Positions 9,024-18,509 of a DNA stretch of 64,000 nucleotides are shown here, piece by piece. A program made the translations under genes and the position numbers. The stretch's first letter is position 1; each line of letters begins with the position of its first letter. The stretch is from JAMLHH01 sp037189845 (GTDB lineage Bacteria > Bacteroidota > Bacteroidia > Chitinophagales > JADIYW01): NCBI GenBank assembly GCA_037189845.1, contig JBBCIS010000001.1:558001-622000 (forward strand). The letters run 5' to 3'. The notes under the pieces were generated by a model that was given only the letters and a program-made list of their open reading frames with translations, ran no database searches and was not told the DNA's origin.

Positions 9024-10214
9024 ATGACAATTTATAACTTTTTGCGCATACAGATTTGTTGTTTTTTATTGATAAGCAGTAGCTTTTTGACAGTCAGGGC
9101 GCAGGATTCGGTTCCTCAAAGAGATTCGATAGAAATCAGTATTCTGACTTGTGGCACGGGAACGGCGGAAGTATATCAGGCATATGGGCACACCGGGATA
9201 CGTGTACATAACTTTACACAAAACACGGATATAATCTATAACTATGGGATGTTCAGCTTCGGCGATAACTTTATAAGAGAATTTATACAAGGCAAGCTGC
9301 TCTACTTTGTAGCTACGGAGGATTTTGAGTCTTTCATGGAAGATTATATCTATTATGGCAGGTCTGTGAGAGAACAAATATTAAATCTGAATGAAGATCA
9401 AAAGGTGAAGCTGGTGAATGCTCTGGAAAATAATGCTTTGCCTGAAAACAGATATTATCTCTATGATTTTATCTATAATAACTGTTCGACTCAACCCAGA
9501 GATCTGATCAGAAGATCTATAGGTGATGATTTCAAATTTAAAACATTGGCTACTGAAAATACAGAGACGGTCAGAGAGCTGGTAGATAAGCACATGGTAT
9601 ATAATGAGTGGCTGGATTTCGGGATAGATTTATTACTGGGTGTGCGGTTTGACAAAGTAGCGGATGCCGATACGAGGATGTTTTTGCCGGCTGAGCTGAT
9701 GATAGAGTTTGATAGTACGGAATATCAGGGTGCACCTATCGTAAAGGATTCCAGGATTATCTATCATGGTGAAGAGCAGGTAATTCCCAGGCTTTTAGAT
9801 CCGACGGCTGTTTTCTGGATATTGGTAGCAGTGGTATTATTGATGCAGATATTTGTGAAAAATCCTTTGATTCTAAGAATTGTTAGTCTGAAAATTCTGA
9901 CCATCACCGGTATTGTAGGCTGGATATTGGTCTTCATGTGGTTTGGAACAGATCACTACATGACAAAATGGAATTACAATCTTCTATGGGCAATGCCTGT
10001 ATATTTCCCTTTGGCATTTTTCTTTTATAAAGCAAAAACTTCAGTATTCTGGAGGTATCTGATACAGGTCTGTAGATTGATGCTGGTGATACTATTGATA
10101 GGCTGGTGCTGGAATCCGCAACAGTTTCACAGTGCAGTGGTTCCGATTATTTTCTTGATTCTGTGGGCTTTGAGTACTTTCCTGCCGCTACCGGTTACAA
10201 AAAGAGATAAATAG
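9024..10214 (+). CDS. DUF4105 protein, Lnb-like lipoprotein N-acyltransferase candidate
   Basis: The 396-residue protein has an N-terminal signal or anchor segment, a DUF4105 domain in residues 35-170 and about five membrane segments from residue 255 to the end. Conserved residues visible are His56 in AYGHTGIRV and Cys154 in IYNNCSTQPRDLI, a Cys/His pair of the NlpC/P60-like sort. From memory, DUF4105 proteins of Bacteroides were identified as lipoprotein N-acyltransferases (Lnb), which would add the third acyl chain to lipoproteins in a phylum lacking Lnt. The many lipoproteins in this window would be its clients. The domain assignment is firm, the activity an inference. Confidence 0.8.
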   Translation: MTIYNFLRIQICCFLLISSSFLTVRAQDSVPQRDSIEISILTCGTGTAEVYQAYGHTGIRVHNFTQNTDIIYNYGMFSFGDNFIREFIQGKLLYFVATEDFESFMEDYIYYGRSVREQILNLNEDQKVKLVNALENNALPENRYYLYDFIYNNCSTQPRDLIRRSIGDDFKFKTLATENTETVRELVDKHMVYNEWLDFGIDLLLGVRFDKVADADTRMFLPAELMIEFDSTEYQGAPIVKDSRIIYHGEEQVIPRLLDPTAVFWILVAVVLLMQIFVKNPLILRIVSLKILTITGIVGWILVFMWFGTDHYMTKWNYNLLWAMPVYFPLAFFFYKAKTSVFWRYLIQVCRLMLVILLIGWCWNPQQFHSAVVPIIFLILWALSTFLPLPVTKRDK

Positions 10215-10306
10215 AATTGCCAATTTTTGATATACGATCGGTTCGCGTGATGCTGTCATGATCTGAACTGAGATTTGTTTGGTTTTAATCTAATTCATGT
10301 ATCATT

Positions 10307-10996
10307 TCAGGCAAAGTTAATTTCAAATAAAAATCCTTTTTTGTGTAATTGATTGTATTTCTGTTTGTTGAATCGGTACAATTTTGCAGGTCGACCGGCT
10401 TTTTTAGCAGAAAAATTTTCTGTTTCTTCTACAATGCCGAAGCTGAGTATCTTTTTTCTGAAATTTCTGCGATCGATTTCTTTCTCTAATATCTTGCAGT
10501 AGAGGTTTTCCAAGTCGGAGAAGAGAAATTCGTCCGGTAATAAATCAAATCCTACAGGTTGATAAGTGAGCTTGCTGCGGAGTCTATGAAGAGCTGTTTC
10601 CAGAATAGTACTGTGGTCATAAGCCAGTGGGGGTAAATTATTCACCGGAAACCAAGCGGCTTCTTCTGCATCTGTATCTGCTTCGGGCAAAACTCCGGTG
10701 GAATTGACCAGCGCAAAATATGCTACGGAAATGACACGAAAGCGCGGGTCGCGGTCTATCTGGTCGCCAAAGGTGTATAGCTGCTCCAGATAATTGACTT
10801 GTATACCGGTTTCTTCTTTCAGCTCTCTGTGCACTGCATCAGTGATGCCTTCATCATCTTTTACAAAGCCTCCGACAAGTGCCCACTGATTTTTCATTGC
10901 ACCGTATTTTTGTCTGATAAGCAAAACATGAAGCTCCTGATGTGCATATCCGAAGACAATGGCATCTACTGCTATTTTGATATTTTGAGGTACCAT
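10307..10996 (-). CDS. nrtR: NrtR-type Nudix transcriptional regulator
   Basis: Residues 1-140 form a Nudix domain with an intact Nudix box from Gly43 to Ile65 (Glu49, Arg57-Glu58, Glu61-Glu62, Gly64). Residues 150-229 form a winged-helix part ending with the family's GRPAKLYRFN motif and a basic helix. Studied NrtR proteins repress NAD salvage genes and release DNA on binding ADP-ribose or related compounds. A palindrome in its own promoter (11006-11020) recurs twice at the prs promoter of the NAD operon at 50-59 kb, so I infer autoregulation and control of that operon. Because the Nudix box is complete, ADP-ribose hydrolysis is also possible. A plain Nudix hydrolase is the alternative. Confidence 0.8.
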   Translation of the reverse strand: MVPQNIKIAVDAIVFGYAHQELHVLLIRQKYGAMKNQWALVGGFVKDDEGITDAVHRELKEETGIQVNYLEQLYTFGDQIDRDPRFRVISVAYFALVNSTGVLPEADTDAEEAAWFPVNNLPPLAYDHSTILETALHRLRSKLTYQPVGFDLLPDEFLFSDLENLYCKILEKEIDRRNFRKKILSFGIVEETENFSAKKAGRPAKLYRFNKQKYNQLHKKGFLFEINFA

Positions 10997-11005
10997 ACTT
11001 TTTAA

Positions 11006-11027
11006 GTGTAGATTTTACACAAAGGTA
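11006..11027 (-). promoter_or_regulatory. nrtR promoter -7 box with putative NrtR operator
   Basis: On the minus strand the -7 box TACCTTTG (11027-11020) runs straight into GTGTAAAATCTACAC (11020-11006), a GTGTA-N5-TACAC inverted repeat that would cover the transcription start. The same arrangement, box then palindrome sharing one base, occurs at the prs promoter. A further half site (GTGTA) lies at 11054-11058. I see no clear -33 box. Confidence 0.6.
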
Positions 11028-11156
11028 TAGCTTTTGTGCCTTTAAAGCAGTAAGTGTAAAGTATGGGATATGAAATTATGAGTTGTGGAGTTTGGGAAAT
11101 CATTATTTCATTGAAAATAACGACTCAAGATTAAAAAATCTATTATCTTGCTTTTG

Positions 11157-11228
11157 CTCGGGGGTGCCTTGACTGGCTGAGATGATACCCATTGAACCTG
11201 AAAAGCTTAGCAGCTGCGAAGGGAAGAG
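11157..11228 (+). promoter_or_regulatory. TPP (THI-box) riboswitch
   Basis: The thi-box core is present in order: GGGGTGCC at 11161, GGCTGAGA at about 11175, ACCCATTGAACCTGA at about 11187, the AGCTTAGCAGCTGCGAAGGGA part ending near 11224. It is followed by a short hairpin (GACTGC/GCAGTC-like, around 11243-11256) and then a CCTCC stretch close to the thiS start. It should lower thiS-thiC expression when thiamine pyrophosphate is bound, probably by hiding the start region, since no poly-T terminator is seen. Confidence 0.92.
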
Positions 11229-11278
11229 TGAAATCTTCATCTGACTGCTTCAGTCTGATTCCTCCGTGCATGGATTAT

Positions 11279-11491
11279 ATGAAAATGATAAAGATAATTG
11301 TCAACGGAGAAGTAATGCATGTCGATGCTGATACAGTAGTATCAGAGTTGCTTCAAAATTTAGGAATTTCTGATAGCAAGGGTGTCGCTATTGCCATCAA
11401 TGAAGAAGTGGTTCCTAAATCACAATGGAGCGCAAAAATGTTTTCACCGGATGACCAGATGATTATTATCAAGGCTACAGCAGGAGGATAA
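11279..11491 (+). CDS. thiS: Sulfur carrier protein ThiS
   Basis: Small ubiquitin-fold protein of about 70 residues that carries sulfur as a C-terminal thiocarboxylate for thiazole synthesis. It shows the N-terminal strand IKIIVNGE, the central LLQNLG helix and the required C-terminal Gly-Gly (KATAGG). The frame is open further upstream, but that part is riboswitch; I chose the ATG at 11279, with ATGs at 11270 and 11285 as alternatives. It lies 16 bp before thiC in one transcript. The genes that use it (thiG, thiF) are not in the window, while thiH is 16 kb away. Confidence 0.9.
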   Translation: MKMIKIIVNGEVMHVDADTVVSELLQNLGISDSKGVAIAINEEVVPKSQWSAKMFSPDDQMIIIKATAGG

Positions 11492-11507
11492 CTAAAAGAT
11501 AAACGAT

Positions 11508-13385
11508 ATGAAAGCAGAGAAAATTCCGGAACAAGGCAAAATCACCAGAACGCCTTTTCCAAATTCAAGAAAAGTGTATGTACAGGGTTCGCGTCCGGAT
11601 ATCCGTGTAGCGATGAGAGAAGTGGCGCTTTCGGATACAAAAATCGACGGAAAAGTGATCAGCCAGAATATACCTGTTACTATTTATGATACGAGCGGAC
11701 CGTATACTGATCCGGATAAAGAGATAGATGTCAGAAAAGGAATAGAAAGTATCCGCAGAACATGGATAGAAGGCAGGGGAGATGTTGAGCAATTATTTGC
11801 TTTCAGCTCTGATTATTGCAATGAAAGACTAAGTAATACCTCATTGGATGAAATTCGTTTTGAGCACATCAGATTTCCTCTGAAGGCAAAGCCCGGGGCA
11901 AATGTCTCTCAGATGCATTACGCTAAAAAAGGAATTATTACGCCTGAAATGGAATATATCGCTATCCGGGAAAACCAACGGATGCAGGAGTATTACGCTG
12001 AGCTGAAAGATAAAGATGCATTGCTTTGTCATCAGCACAAGGGAGAATCTTTTGGAGCAAATACACCTGTATCATATATTACTCCGGAATTTGTCAGGTC
12101 TGAAGTAGCAGCAGGACGGGCTGTTATCCCTTCCAATATCAACCATCCTGAAGCAGAACCGATGATTATCGGCAGAAATTTCAAAGTAAAAATCAATGCC
12201 AATATCGGTAACTCAGCTGTGACCTCCAGCATAGAGGAAGAGGTCGAAAAAGCAGTCTGGGCTTGTCGTTGGGGAGCAGATACCATCATGGATCTTTCTA
12301 CCGGAAAAAATATCCACGAGACCAGAGAATGGATCATCAGAAATTCCCCTGTTCCGATTGGTACCGTTCCGATTTATCAGGCATTGGAGAAAGTCAATGG
12401 GAAAGCTGAAGATTTAACCTGGGAAATCTTTAAAGATACTTTGATCGAACAGGCTGAGCAGGGTGTTTCTTATTTTACGATACACGCGGGAGTTCTGTTG
12501 AGATATATCCCGTTGACAGCCAGACGCATGACCGGAATTGTTTCCCGTGGAGGTTCCATCATGGCAAAATGGTGTCTGGCACACCACAAAGAGAATTTTC
12601 TCTACACGCATTTTGAAGATATCTGTGAAATCATGAAAGCCTATGATGTCTCATTTTCATTGGGAGACGGATTGCGTCCGGGATCTATCGCAGATGCCAA
12701 TGATGCAGCACAATTGGGTGAGCTTCAGACTCTGGGAGAGTTGACTAAGATTGCATGGAAGCACGATGTGCAGGTAATTATCGAAGGGCCGGGTCACGTG
12801 CCCATGCACCTGATCAGGGAAAATATGGAAAAGCAGCTGGAGTGGTGCGGAGAAGCTCCGTTTTATACATTGGGGCCATTAACTACAGATATAGCTCCCG
12901 GCTATGACCACATTACGAGCGCTATCGGAGCAGCGATGATTGGCTGGTACGGAACCGCCATGTTATGCTATGTAACTCCGAAAGAGCATCTTGGCTTACC
13001 GAATAAAGAAGATGTGCGAACCGGAGTAATTACATACAAGCTGGCTGCACACGCTGCAGATCTTGCTAAAGGTCATCCGGGATCACAAATAAGAGACAAT
13101 GCATTGAGCAAAGCCAGATTTGAATTCCGCTGGGAAGATCAGTTCAATCTTTCATTGGATCCTGAGCTAGCGAGATCTTATCATGATGAAACGCTTCCTG
13201 CAGAAGGGGCGAAGATTGCTCATTTTTGTTCTATGTGCGGGCCTCATTTCTGTTCGATGAAGATCACACAGGATGTCCGGAAATTTGCACAGGAACAGGA
13301 AGATGCAGCTTTGGAAGAAATAGAAAAAGGCATGGAAGAGATGTCAGAAATCTTCAAAAGCAAAGGCAGCGAAATCTATCTGTAA
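11508..13385 (+). CDS. thiC: Phosphomethylpyrimidine synthase ThiC
   Basis: Radical-SAM enzyme that rearranges aminoimidazole ribotide to HMP phosphate, the pyrimidine half of thiamine. The C-terminal cluster motif is complete: Cys574, Cys577 and Cys582 in CSMCGPHFCSMK. The N-terminal ThiC-associated region, the core MDLSTGKNIHETREWI and the metal-binding EGPGHVPMH are all present. Length 625 is typical. It is co-transcribed with thiS under the TPP riboswitch and is the last gene of that unit: the next gene starts 87 bp on behind its own TAATTTTG box. Confidence 0.97.
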   Translation: MKAEKIPEQGKITRTPFPNSRKVYVQGSRPDIRVAMREVALSDTKIDGKVISQNIPVTIYDTSGPYTDPDKEIDVRKGIESIRRTWIEGRGDVEQLFAFSSDYCNERLSNTSLDEIRFEHIRFPLKAKPGANVSQMHYAKKGIITPEMEYIAIRENQRMQEYYAELKDKDALLCHQHKGESFGANTPVSYITPEFVRSEVAAGRAVIPSNINHPEAEPMIIGRNFKVKINANIGNSAVTSSIEEEVEKAVWACRWGADTIMDLSTGKNIHETREWIIRNSPVPIGTVPIYQALEKVNGKAEDLTWEIFKDTLIEQAEQGVSYFTIHAGVLLRYIPLTARRMTGIVSRGGSIMAKWCLAHHKENFLYTHFEDICEIMKAYDVSFSLGDGLRPGSIADANDAAQLGELQTLGELTKIAWKHDVQVIIEGPGHVPMHLIRENMEKQLEWCGEAPFYTLGPLTTDIAPGYDHITSAIGAAMIGWYGTAMLCYVTPKEHLGLPNKEDVRTGVITYKLAAHAADLAKGHPGSQIRDNALSKARFEFRWEDQFNLSLDPELARSYHDETLPAEGAKIAHFCSMCGPHFCSMKITQDVRKFAQEQEDAALEEIEKGMEEMSEIFKSKGSEIYL

Positions 13386-13472
13386 AGCTATAGCACTTTT
13401 TAATGACCAATTGATAACAAATCTTTGGATTTGGCTACTGTGTAGTGTCGTAATTTTGGCTTTTTATTTTTT

Positions 13473-14627
13473 ATGAAAAAGGGATTACTGGCATTGGCCT
13501 TAGGAGGGTTTGGAATCGGAGTGACTGAATTTAGCATGATGGGCATGCTCGAAGATATAGCTGCTTATCTTCAGATCAGTATTCCCGAAGCGGGACATTT
13601 GATCTCTGTTTATGCAGTAGGTGTAGTTGTAGGAGCTCCTCTTTTGGTGCTCTTCTCTTCACAGATTCCGCCTAAAAGAATACTCATTTATCTGATGGGA
13701 TTATTCGCGGTATTCAATGGATTAACTGCCCTGGTTCCCAGCTATGAGATGTTTCTGGCAGGGAGGTTCCTTTCGGGATTGCCGCATGGCGCATTTTTCG
13801 GAGTAGCCGCAATAATCGCTAAGGAAATGGCAGATAAAGGCAAAGAAGCTCAATCTATTTCAATTGTCTTCTCTGGCCTAACCGTGGCGAATTTACTTGG
13901 AGTACCGTTAGCAACATATGTAGGGCATCACTTTTTATGGAGATGGACGTTTTTAGGCATATTCATCATTGGTATTATGACAATGTTGCTGATACAGTGG
14001 TGGGTACCGGTTATTGCTCCTCAGAAAGATGTTTCTGTTAAAAATCAGCTGAAATATTTTAAAACACTGAGGGCATGGTGGTTGATTGCCATGATTTCAA
14101 TAGGTACCGGAGCCATGTTTTCTTGGATCAGCTATATCTCACCGATGATGACACAGGGAGCGGGATTCTCTAAGGATATTGTTCCCAGATTTATGATACT
14201 GGCGGGATTGGGGATGTTTACAGGTAATATCTTAGGCGGAAAGCTGGCAGACAGGATGAATTCTTCCAAGCTGACCACATGTGTATTTTTATCCATGTCC
14301 ATGTGCTTGCTTATTGTGTTTTTTACGATACAGATTCCGGCAATGGCGGTTTTGATGACATTGGTGACCGGAATTGTAGCTTTTACGATAGGCTCATCCA
14401 TACAAATTATGCTGATAGAGTCAGGTAGAGGTGCTGAAATGATTGCAGCAGCTTCCGGACAGGCCAGCTTTAATATAGGTAATGCTATCGGTGCTTTTCT
14501 GGGAGGTATTCCTATTGCGATGGGTTATAGCATACAATCACCTCAATTAGTAGGAGCCAGTCTTGCTTTTTTAGGCTTTATTCTGGCGATTACTTACTGG
14601 AAAAAATATAGTTCCCAAAATGCCTAG
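13473..14627 (+). CDS. MFS transporter of the AraJ/YdhP (DHA1) type
   Basis: The 384-residue protein has twelve hydrophobic segments and no soluble domain. The first segment reads GGFGIGVTEFSMMGML, close to the GxxxFxxGxxEFxxxGLL pattern of arabinose-efflux-like MFS proteins, and RFLSGLPHGAFFG after segment 4 fits the DHA1 drug:proton antiporter group. Substrate unknown. A TAATTTTG -7 box at 13451-13458 suggests a promoter of its own with about a 10-nt leader, so it is probably independent of the thiamine unit despite lying next to it. Confidence 0.85.
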   Translation: MKKGLLALALGGFGIGVTEFSMMGMLEDIAAYLQISIPEAGHLISVYAVGVVVGAPLLVLFSSQIPPKRILIYLMGLFAVFNGLTALVPSYEMFLAGRFLSGLPHGAFFGVAAIIAKEMADKGKEAQSISIVFSGLTVANLLGVPLATYVGHHFLWRWTFLGIFIIGIMTMLLIQWWVPVIAPQKDVSVKNQLKYFKTLRAWWLIAMISIGTGAMFSWISYISPMMTQGAGFSKDIVPRFMILAGLGMFTGNILGGKLADRMNSSKLTTCVFLSMSMCLLIVFFTIQIPAMAVLMTLVTGIVAFTIGSSIQIMLIESGRGAEMIAAASGQASFNIGNAIGAFLGGIPIAMGYSIQSPQLVGASLAFLGFILAITYWKKYSSQNA

Positions 14628-14811
14628 CTGCGTTGGTATAATTCAGATATGATACCATAGAAAATACCTGATTGCGTGCGTGGCAAAGACGTAAGGGATT
14701 TCATTCTCAGCGAAAAATGAACAATTATCTGATTTTGAAATTAGAAAGGGTACGACAAATGCATTTTTCATTGATTAAATGTTATTTTTAGCCCAAAGCC
14801 ATTTTAGTAGA

Positions 14812-16599
14812 ATGAGTGAAATATTATTAGAAGTCAGGAATCTCGTAACTGAGTTTAACACAGAAAACGGTCAGGTCAAGGCTGTCAATGATGTCAGCTT
14901 TCAGATTAATAAGAAAGAAATAGTAGGTATAGTAGGGGAATCAGGTTCCGGGAAATCAGTGACCTCGCTTTCACTCATGCGTTTGATCCCTAATCCTCCG
15001 GGAAAAATCTCTCAGGGGCAAATGTTGTATCATACTGACAATGGAGTGGTCGATTTGGTAAAGGTGTCTGAAAAGGAGATGAGATCCTATCGCGGAAATG
15101 AAATCTCTATGATTTTTCAGGAACCAATGACTTCTTTGAATCCCGTATTTACTTGTGGAAACCAGGTGGTGGAAGCAATTCTTTTACATCAGAAAGTATC
15201 CAAAGATGAAGCTAAAAGGCTGACACTGGAATTATTTGAAAAAGTAAAGCTTCCGAATCCTCCCAGAATCTTTGATTCATATCCTCATCAGTTATCAGGT
15301 GGTCAGAAACAAAGAGTAATGATTGCGATGGCAATGTCCTGCAAGCCTAAGATCCTGATTGCTGACGAACCTACGACAGCATTGGATGTAACTGTACAGA
15401 AAACTATTCTGGAACTGATAGCAGAATTGAGCGAGGAGACCGGAATGTCTACCATATTTATCACACATGACCTGGGAGTAATTGCTGAGGTGGCAGATAA
15501 AGTCATCGTAATGTATAAGGGCAAAATCGTAGAACAGGGTACTGTCTTGGATATTTTTGAAAATCCTCAGCATCCATATACCAAAGGTTTGCTCGCCTGC
15601 CGTCCGCCTTTGGATAAAAGATTAAAGCAGCTTCCTGTGATTGCTGATTTCATGGAAGTGACTTCAGGCGGACAATTGATCGAAAAAGAAGCATCTGTAG
15701 CGAAAGCTATCAATGACAGAGTTGTCAGCGATGAAGAAACTAAAGCCCGGTATGAATCTTTGATCCAACAGAAGCCTATTCTGGAAGTGAAAAATGTTTC
15801 AACATGGTTTCCTTCCAAAACAAATATTTTAGGTAAGCCTGTTGAGTTTGTCAAAGCTGTCAATAATGTATCGTTTAATGTTTACCCCGGAGAAACACTT
15901 GGTTTAGTAGGTGAGTCGGGTTGTGGTAAAACTACTTTGGGGCGTTCCATCCTGAGACTGGTAGAGCCTACCGGAGGAGAAGTTATTTTTGAAGGGAAAG
16001 ATATCTGGGATTACAATGCAAAAGATCTGAAAGCTTTGAGAAAAGACATGCAGATCATCTTTCAGGATCCGTATTCCTCACTGAATCCGAGAATGACGAT
16101 CGGTAATGCTATTATGGAGCCGATGCAGGTGCATAATCTGTATGACAACGATAAGCAACGTAAGGAAAAAGTCATCGAGTTGCTTGAAAAGGTGAATATG
16201 CTGCCGGAGCATTTCAACAGATATCCGCATGAGTTTTCCGGAGGTCAGCGTCAACGGATTTGCATAGCAAGAGCATTGGGATTGAATCCAAGATTTATCA
16301 TTTGTGATGAATCAGTTTCCGCACTGGATGTTTCCGTACAGGCGCAGGTACTGAACCTGCTGATCCAGCTGAGAGAAGAGTTTAAATTTACATACATCTT
16401 TATTTCTCACGATTTGTCTGTTGTTAAATTTATGAGTGACAGAATGGTGGTGATGAATAAAGGCCAGATAGAGGAGATGGGTATAGCAGACGAAATCTAT
16501 AATCATCCGAAAAATGAATATACTCAGAAACTGATAGCGGCAATTCCGAAAGGAAAGCTGGAAGATATACAGGCGAGAGTGAAAGAGTTGAGGAGATGA
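14812..16599 (+). CDS. Dual-ATPase ABC transporter protein, peptide/nickel type
   Basis: Two complete ABC ATPase domains in one chain. Domain 1 has GESGSGKS, signature LSGGQKQR and Walker B ILIADEPTTALD; domain 2 has GESGCGKT, FSGGQRQR and FIICDESVSALD, the form typical of DppF/OppF. Each is followed by an oligopeptide-transporter C-terminal extension (HPYTKGLL, NEYTQKLI). It therefore equals a DppD-DppF fusion, as in GsiA. ATP hydrolysis would power import of peptides or similar solutes, but no permease or binding protein lies beside it, so partners must be encoded elsewhere. I chose the ATG at 14812 over an upstream one at 14779. Confidence 0.9.
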   Translation: MSEILLEVRNLVTEFNTENGQVKAVNDVSFQINKKEIVGIVGESGSGKSVTSLSLMRLIPNPPGKISQGQMLYHTDNGVVDLVKVSEKEMRSYRGNEISMIFQEPMTSLNPVFTCGNQVVEAILLHQKVSKDEAKRLTLELFEKVKLPNPPRIFDSYPHQLSGGQKQRVMIAMAMSCKPKILIADEPTTALDVTVQKTILELIAELSEETGMSTIFITHDLGVIAEVADKVIVMYKGKIVEQGTVLDIFENPQHPYTKGLLACRPPLDKRLKQLPVIADFMEVTSGGQLIEKEASVAKAINDRVVSDEETKARYESLIQQKPILEVKNVSTWFPSKTNILGKPVEFVKAVNNVSFNVYPGETLGLVGESGCGKTTLGRSILRLVEPTGGEVIFEGKDIWDYNAKDLKALRKDMQIIFQDPYSSLNPRMTIGNAIMEPMQVHNLYDNDKQRKEKVIELLEKVNMLPEHFNRYPHEFSGGQRQRICIARALGLNPRFIICDESVSALDVSVQAQVLNLLIQLREEFKFTYIFISHDLSVVKFMSDRMVVMNKGQIEEMGIADEIYNHPKNEYTQKLIAAIPKGKLEDIQARVKELRR

Positions 16600-16648
16600 A
16601 ACTAACATCATAGGGCATTTGACAGTACTCATTGATACATATTGACAA

Positions 16649-17371
16649 ATGAAAAAACCTGTTCAATTTATTCTTGGTACATTTATTCTAACCGTAATTG
16701 TAGTAATTGTTTATACGGGTTATTTATTTTATACAGTTCCTGAGAGTTCAACTTTGGGAATACCATTTGCGTTTATTTTTTTGACAGGCTTTGCATTATT
16801 TATTGAGAGCATAATTTTTGCAATCATTTTTTACAAATACATAGCAACGACTTGGCAAATCTTATTGCCTGTATTTTTGTTGACTTCTATTATTCCGATT
16901 TATTTTAGCTATAATTGGTATTCTAACAGACCGGTAGAAATCCCCAAACCTGGGCAGTTACCTGTTTCAATCAAGGAATACGAAGCTGACTGCAAATTAG
17001 TAATTGATGATTATTTACAAACAGAAGTTGACAGTAACAATATTGATGTTTATAAAGACACTATTCAAACTGCATTCATTGACACTATAATTTATTCGTT
17101 TGACAAGACAAATTTTTTCGCAATTATTATTGCAGCTGCGAAAGACAATGGCAAAACAAAATATTGCGCAAAGTACAGAGTAGGCAGACTTGATTCAGAC
17201 AAGTGGCAATTAGGTGAGCCAGATGGTAATATTTGGTCAACATGCTTTCAATCAATTGAAATTTTTAAAGCCGAACTAAGAGAATATTATTACAAATCCT
17301 ACTCAATAATTCTTCTGACAAGCCAGAAATATGGAATGATAACTATATTTTTAATTTTAAAATTGGCTTAA
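16649..17371 (+). CDS. Hypothetical membrane protein
   Basis: The 240-residue product has three hydrophobic segments in residues 5-95 (after a MKKPVQ start) and a soluble C-terminal part. The soluble part has two Cys and a KYCAKYRVGRLDSDKWQLGEPDGN segment that looks like one folded domain. The last 25 residues turn hydrophobic again (ending ITIFLILKLA), which is odd after a soluble domain and could mean a frameshift near 17300. I do not recognise the family. It follows the ABC gene by 49 bp. Confidence 0.6.
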   Translation: MKKPVQFILGTFILTVIVVIVYTGYLFYTVPESSTLGIPFAFIFLTGFALFIESIIFAIIFYKYIATTWQILLPVFLLTSIIPIYFSYNWYSNRPVEIPKPGQLPVSIKEYEADCKLVIDDYLQTEVDSNNIDVYKDTIQTAFIDTIIYSFDKTNFFAIIIAAAKDNGKTKYCAKYRVGRLDSDKWQLGEPDGNIWSTCFQSIEIFKAELREYYYKSYSIILLTSQKYGMITIFLILKLA

Positions 17372-17492
17372 CTAAATGATGGTCAAAAGAAAAGAGTTTT
17401 GTATGTGTTTTCGTTGATATGTAAAATTTAGGTTTTGAGCTAAAATTTCAAACGACAATATCTACCCATGTACGTGGTTCAAAAACAATTTA

Positions 17493-17527
17493 ATACCTAA
17501 TCTCACAGGATTAGGTATCTTTTTTAA
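17493..17527 (+). terminator. Rho-independent terminator
   Basis: A perfect 10-bp stem (ATACCTAATC / GATTAGGTAT) with loop TCACAG at 17493-17518 is followed by CTTTTTTT. It lies 120 bp after the membrane-protein gene and just before the methyltransferase promoter. Confidence 0.8.
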
Positions 17528-17550
17528 TTAAAGTATCACAAAATAAGGTA

Positions 17551-17581
17551 TTGAACAGAAGATTATTAGCGGGTAACTTTG
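17551..17581 (+). promoter_or_regulatory. Bacteroidota-type promoter of the methyltransferase gene
   Basis: TTG at 17551-17553 is followed after 20 nt by TAACTTTG at 17574-17581, the expected -33/-7 pair and spacing for the phylum's primary sigma factor. The gene start lies 18 nt downstream. Confidence 0.65.
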
Positions 17582-17599
17582 TGTTTATTCAAGAGATAA

Positions 17600-18292
17600 A
17601 TGGCAATTGTAAAACCCGAGCTGTTCAGCATCCTCAATGACGAGCCTGTAGAGAAGAAGCTAATGGAGCTTTATCAGGCTACTATCAGACAAAGCCCCTC
17701 CATGATACTTCATTTTTTACCCAGGCTGCATAAGCTGTTATGGGGAAAGGGAATAGACTGGAAAACGGAAAATGAATCTTTTTACGATGATAAATATATT
17801 CCGATCGATCCTCGTCAGGGAACTTTCATGTATATGCAGGCAAGAGCATTGAAAGCCCGTAATATCTTTGAATTTGGCACTTCTTATGGCGTTTCGACTA
17901 TCTATCTGGGAAAAGCAGCCAAAGAAAATGGCGGCAAAGTAATCAGTACAGAATATTTGCCTCACAAGGTCAAAGCAGCCAGGCAACATATTGCAGAAGC
18001 CGGATTGGCCGATTATGTTGACATTCTGGAGGGCGATGCAAAAGAAACATTGAAAAATGTAAATACCTCTTTTGATCTGGTGCTCCTGGATGGATTTCCT
18101 GATATGGTATATACTATTTTCAAATTACTGGAACCACAGATGAAAAGCGGTGCTGTGATTCTGGTAGATGATGTAGAGGGTTTTGGTGTTTCAATGCAGG
18201 ATTATCTGGACTATGTCAGAAATCCGGCAAATGGATATTTATCTACTACTTTTAAATCCGGCAAAGCACTGGAATATACAGTGAAAGTATAG
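17600..18292 (+). CDS. Class I SAM-dependent methyltransferase (O-methyltransferase-like)
   Basis: The 230-residue protein has the Rossmann SAM-binding motif FEFGTSYGVSTIYLG (residues 94-108), an acidic end of the second strand (ISTEYLPHK) and LVLLDGFPD as the post-II/IV region with the likely metal or substrate Asp. The layout matches the COMT-like O-methyltransferase 3 / YrrM group. The substrate is unknown. It has its own promoter directly upstream and is convergent with the HTH gene, 10 bp apart, so it is a single-gene unit. Confidence 0.8.
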   Translation: MAIVKPELFSILNDEPVEKKLMELYQATIRQSPSMILHFLPRLHKLLWGKGIDWKTENESFYDDKYIPIDPRQGTFMYMQARALKARNIFEFGTSYGVSTIYLGKAAKENGGKVISTEYLPHKVKAARQHIAEAGLADYVDILEGDAKETLKNVNTSFDLVLLDGFPDMVYTIFKLLEPQMKSGAVILVDDVEGFGVSMQDYLDYVRNPANGYLSTTFKSGKALEYTVKV

Positions 18293-18302
18293 TCTGATAA
18301 AA

Positions 18303-18506
18303 CTATTCTACATATTCAAGAATATCTCCCGGTTGGCAATCCAGTGCCTTGCAGATCGATTCCAGCGTACTGAAACGAATTGCTTTTGCTTTACCTGTTT
18401 TCAGAATAGATAAATTGGAGAGCGTCAGGTCCACTTTTTCAGAAAGCTCATTTAGTGACATTTTGCGTTTAGCCATCATCACATCAAGATTTACAATGAT
18501 TGCCAT
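18303..18506 (-). CDS. Small XRE-type regulator (YozG-like)
   Basis: The 67-residue protein is a single helix-turn-helix: MAKRKMSLNELSEKVDLTLSNL with a recognition helix followed by LESICKALDCQPGDILEYVE. This is the Cro/C1 form known as YozG in Firmicutes. It lies 3 bp after the DUF2975 gene in the same direction, a pairing seen repeatedly in other genomes, so it probably controls its own two-gene unit. Confidence 0.88.
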   Translation of the reverse strand: MAIIVNLDVMMAKRKMSLNELSEKVDLTLSNLSILKTGKAKAIRFSTLESICKALDCQPGDILEYVE

Positions 18507-18509
18507 GCT

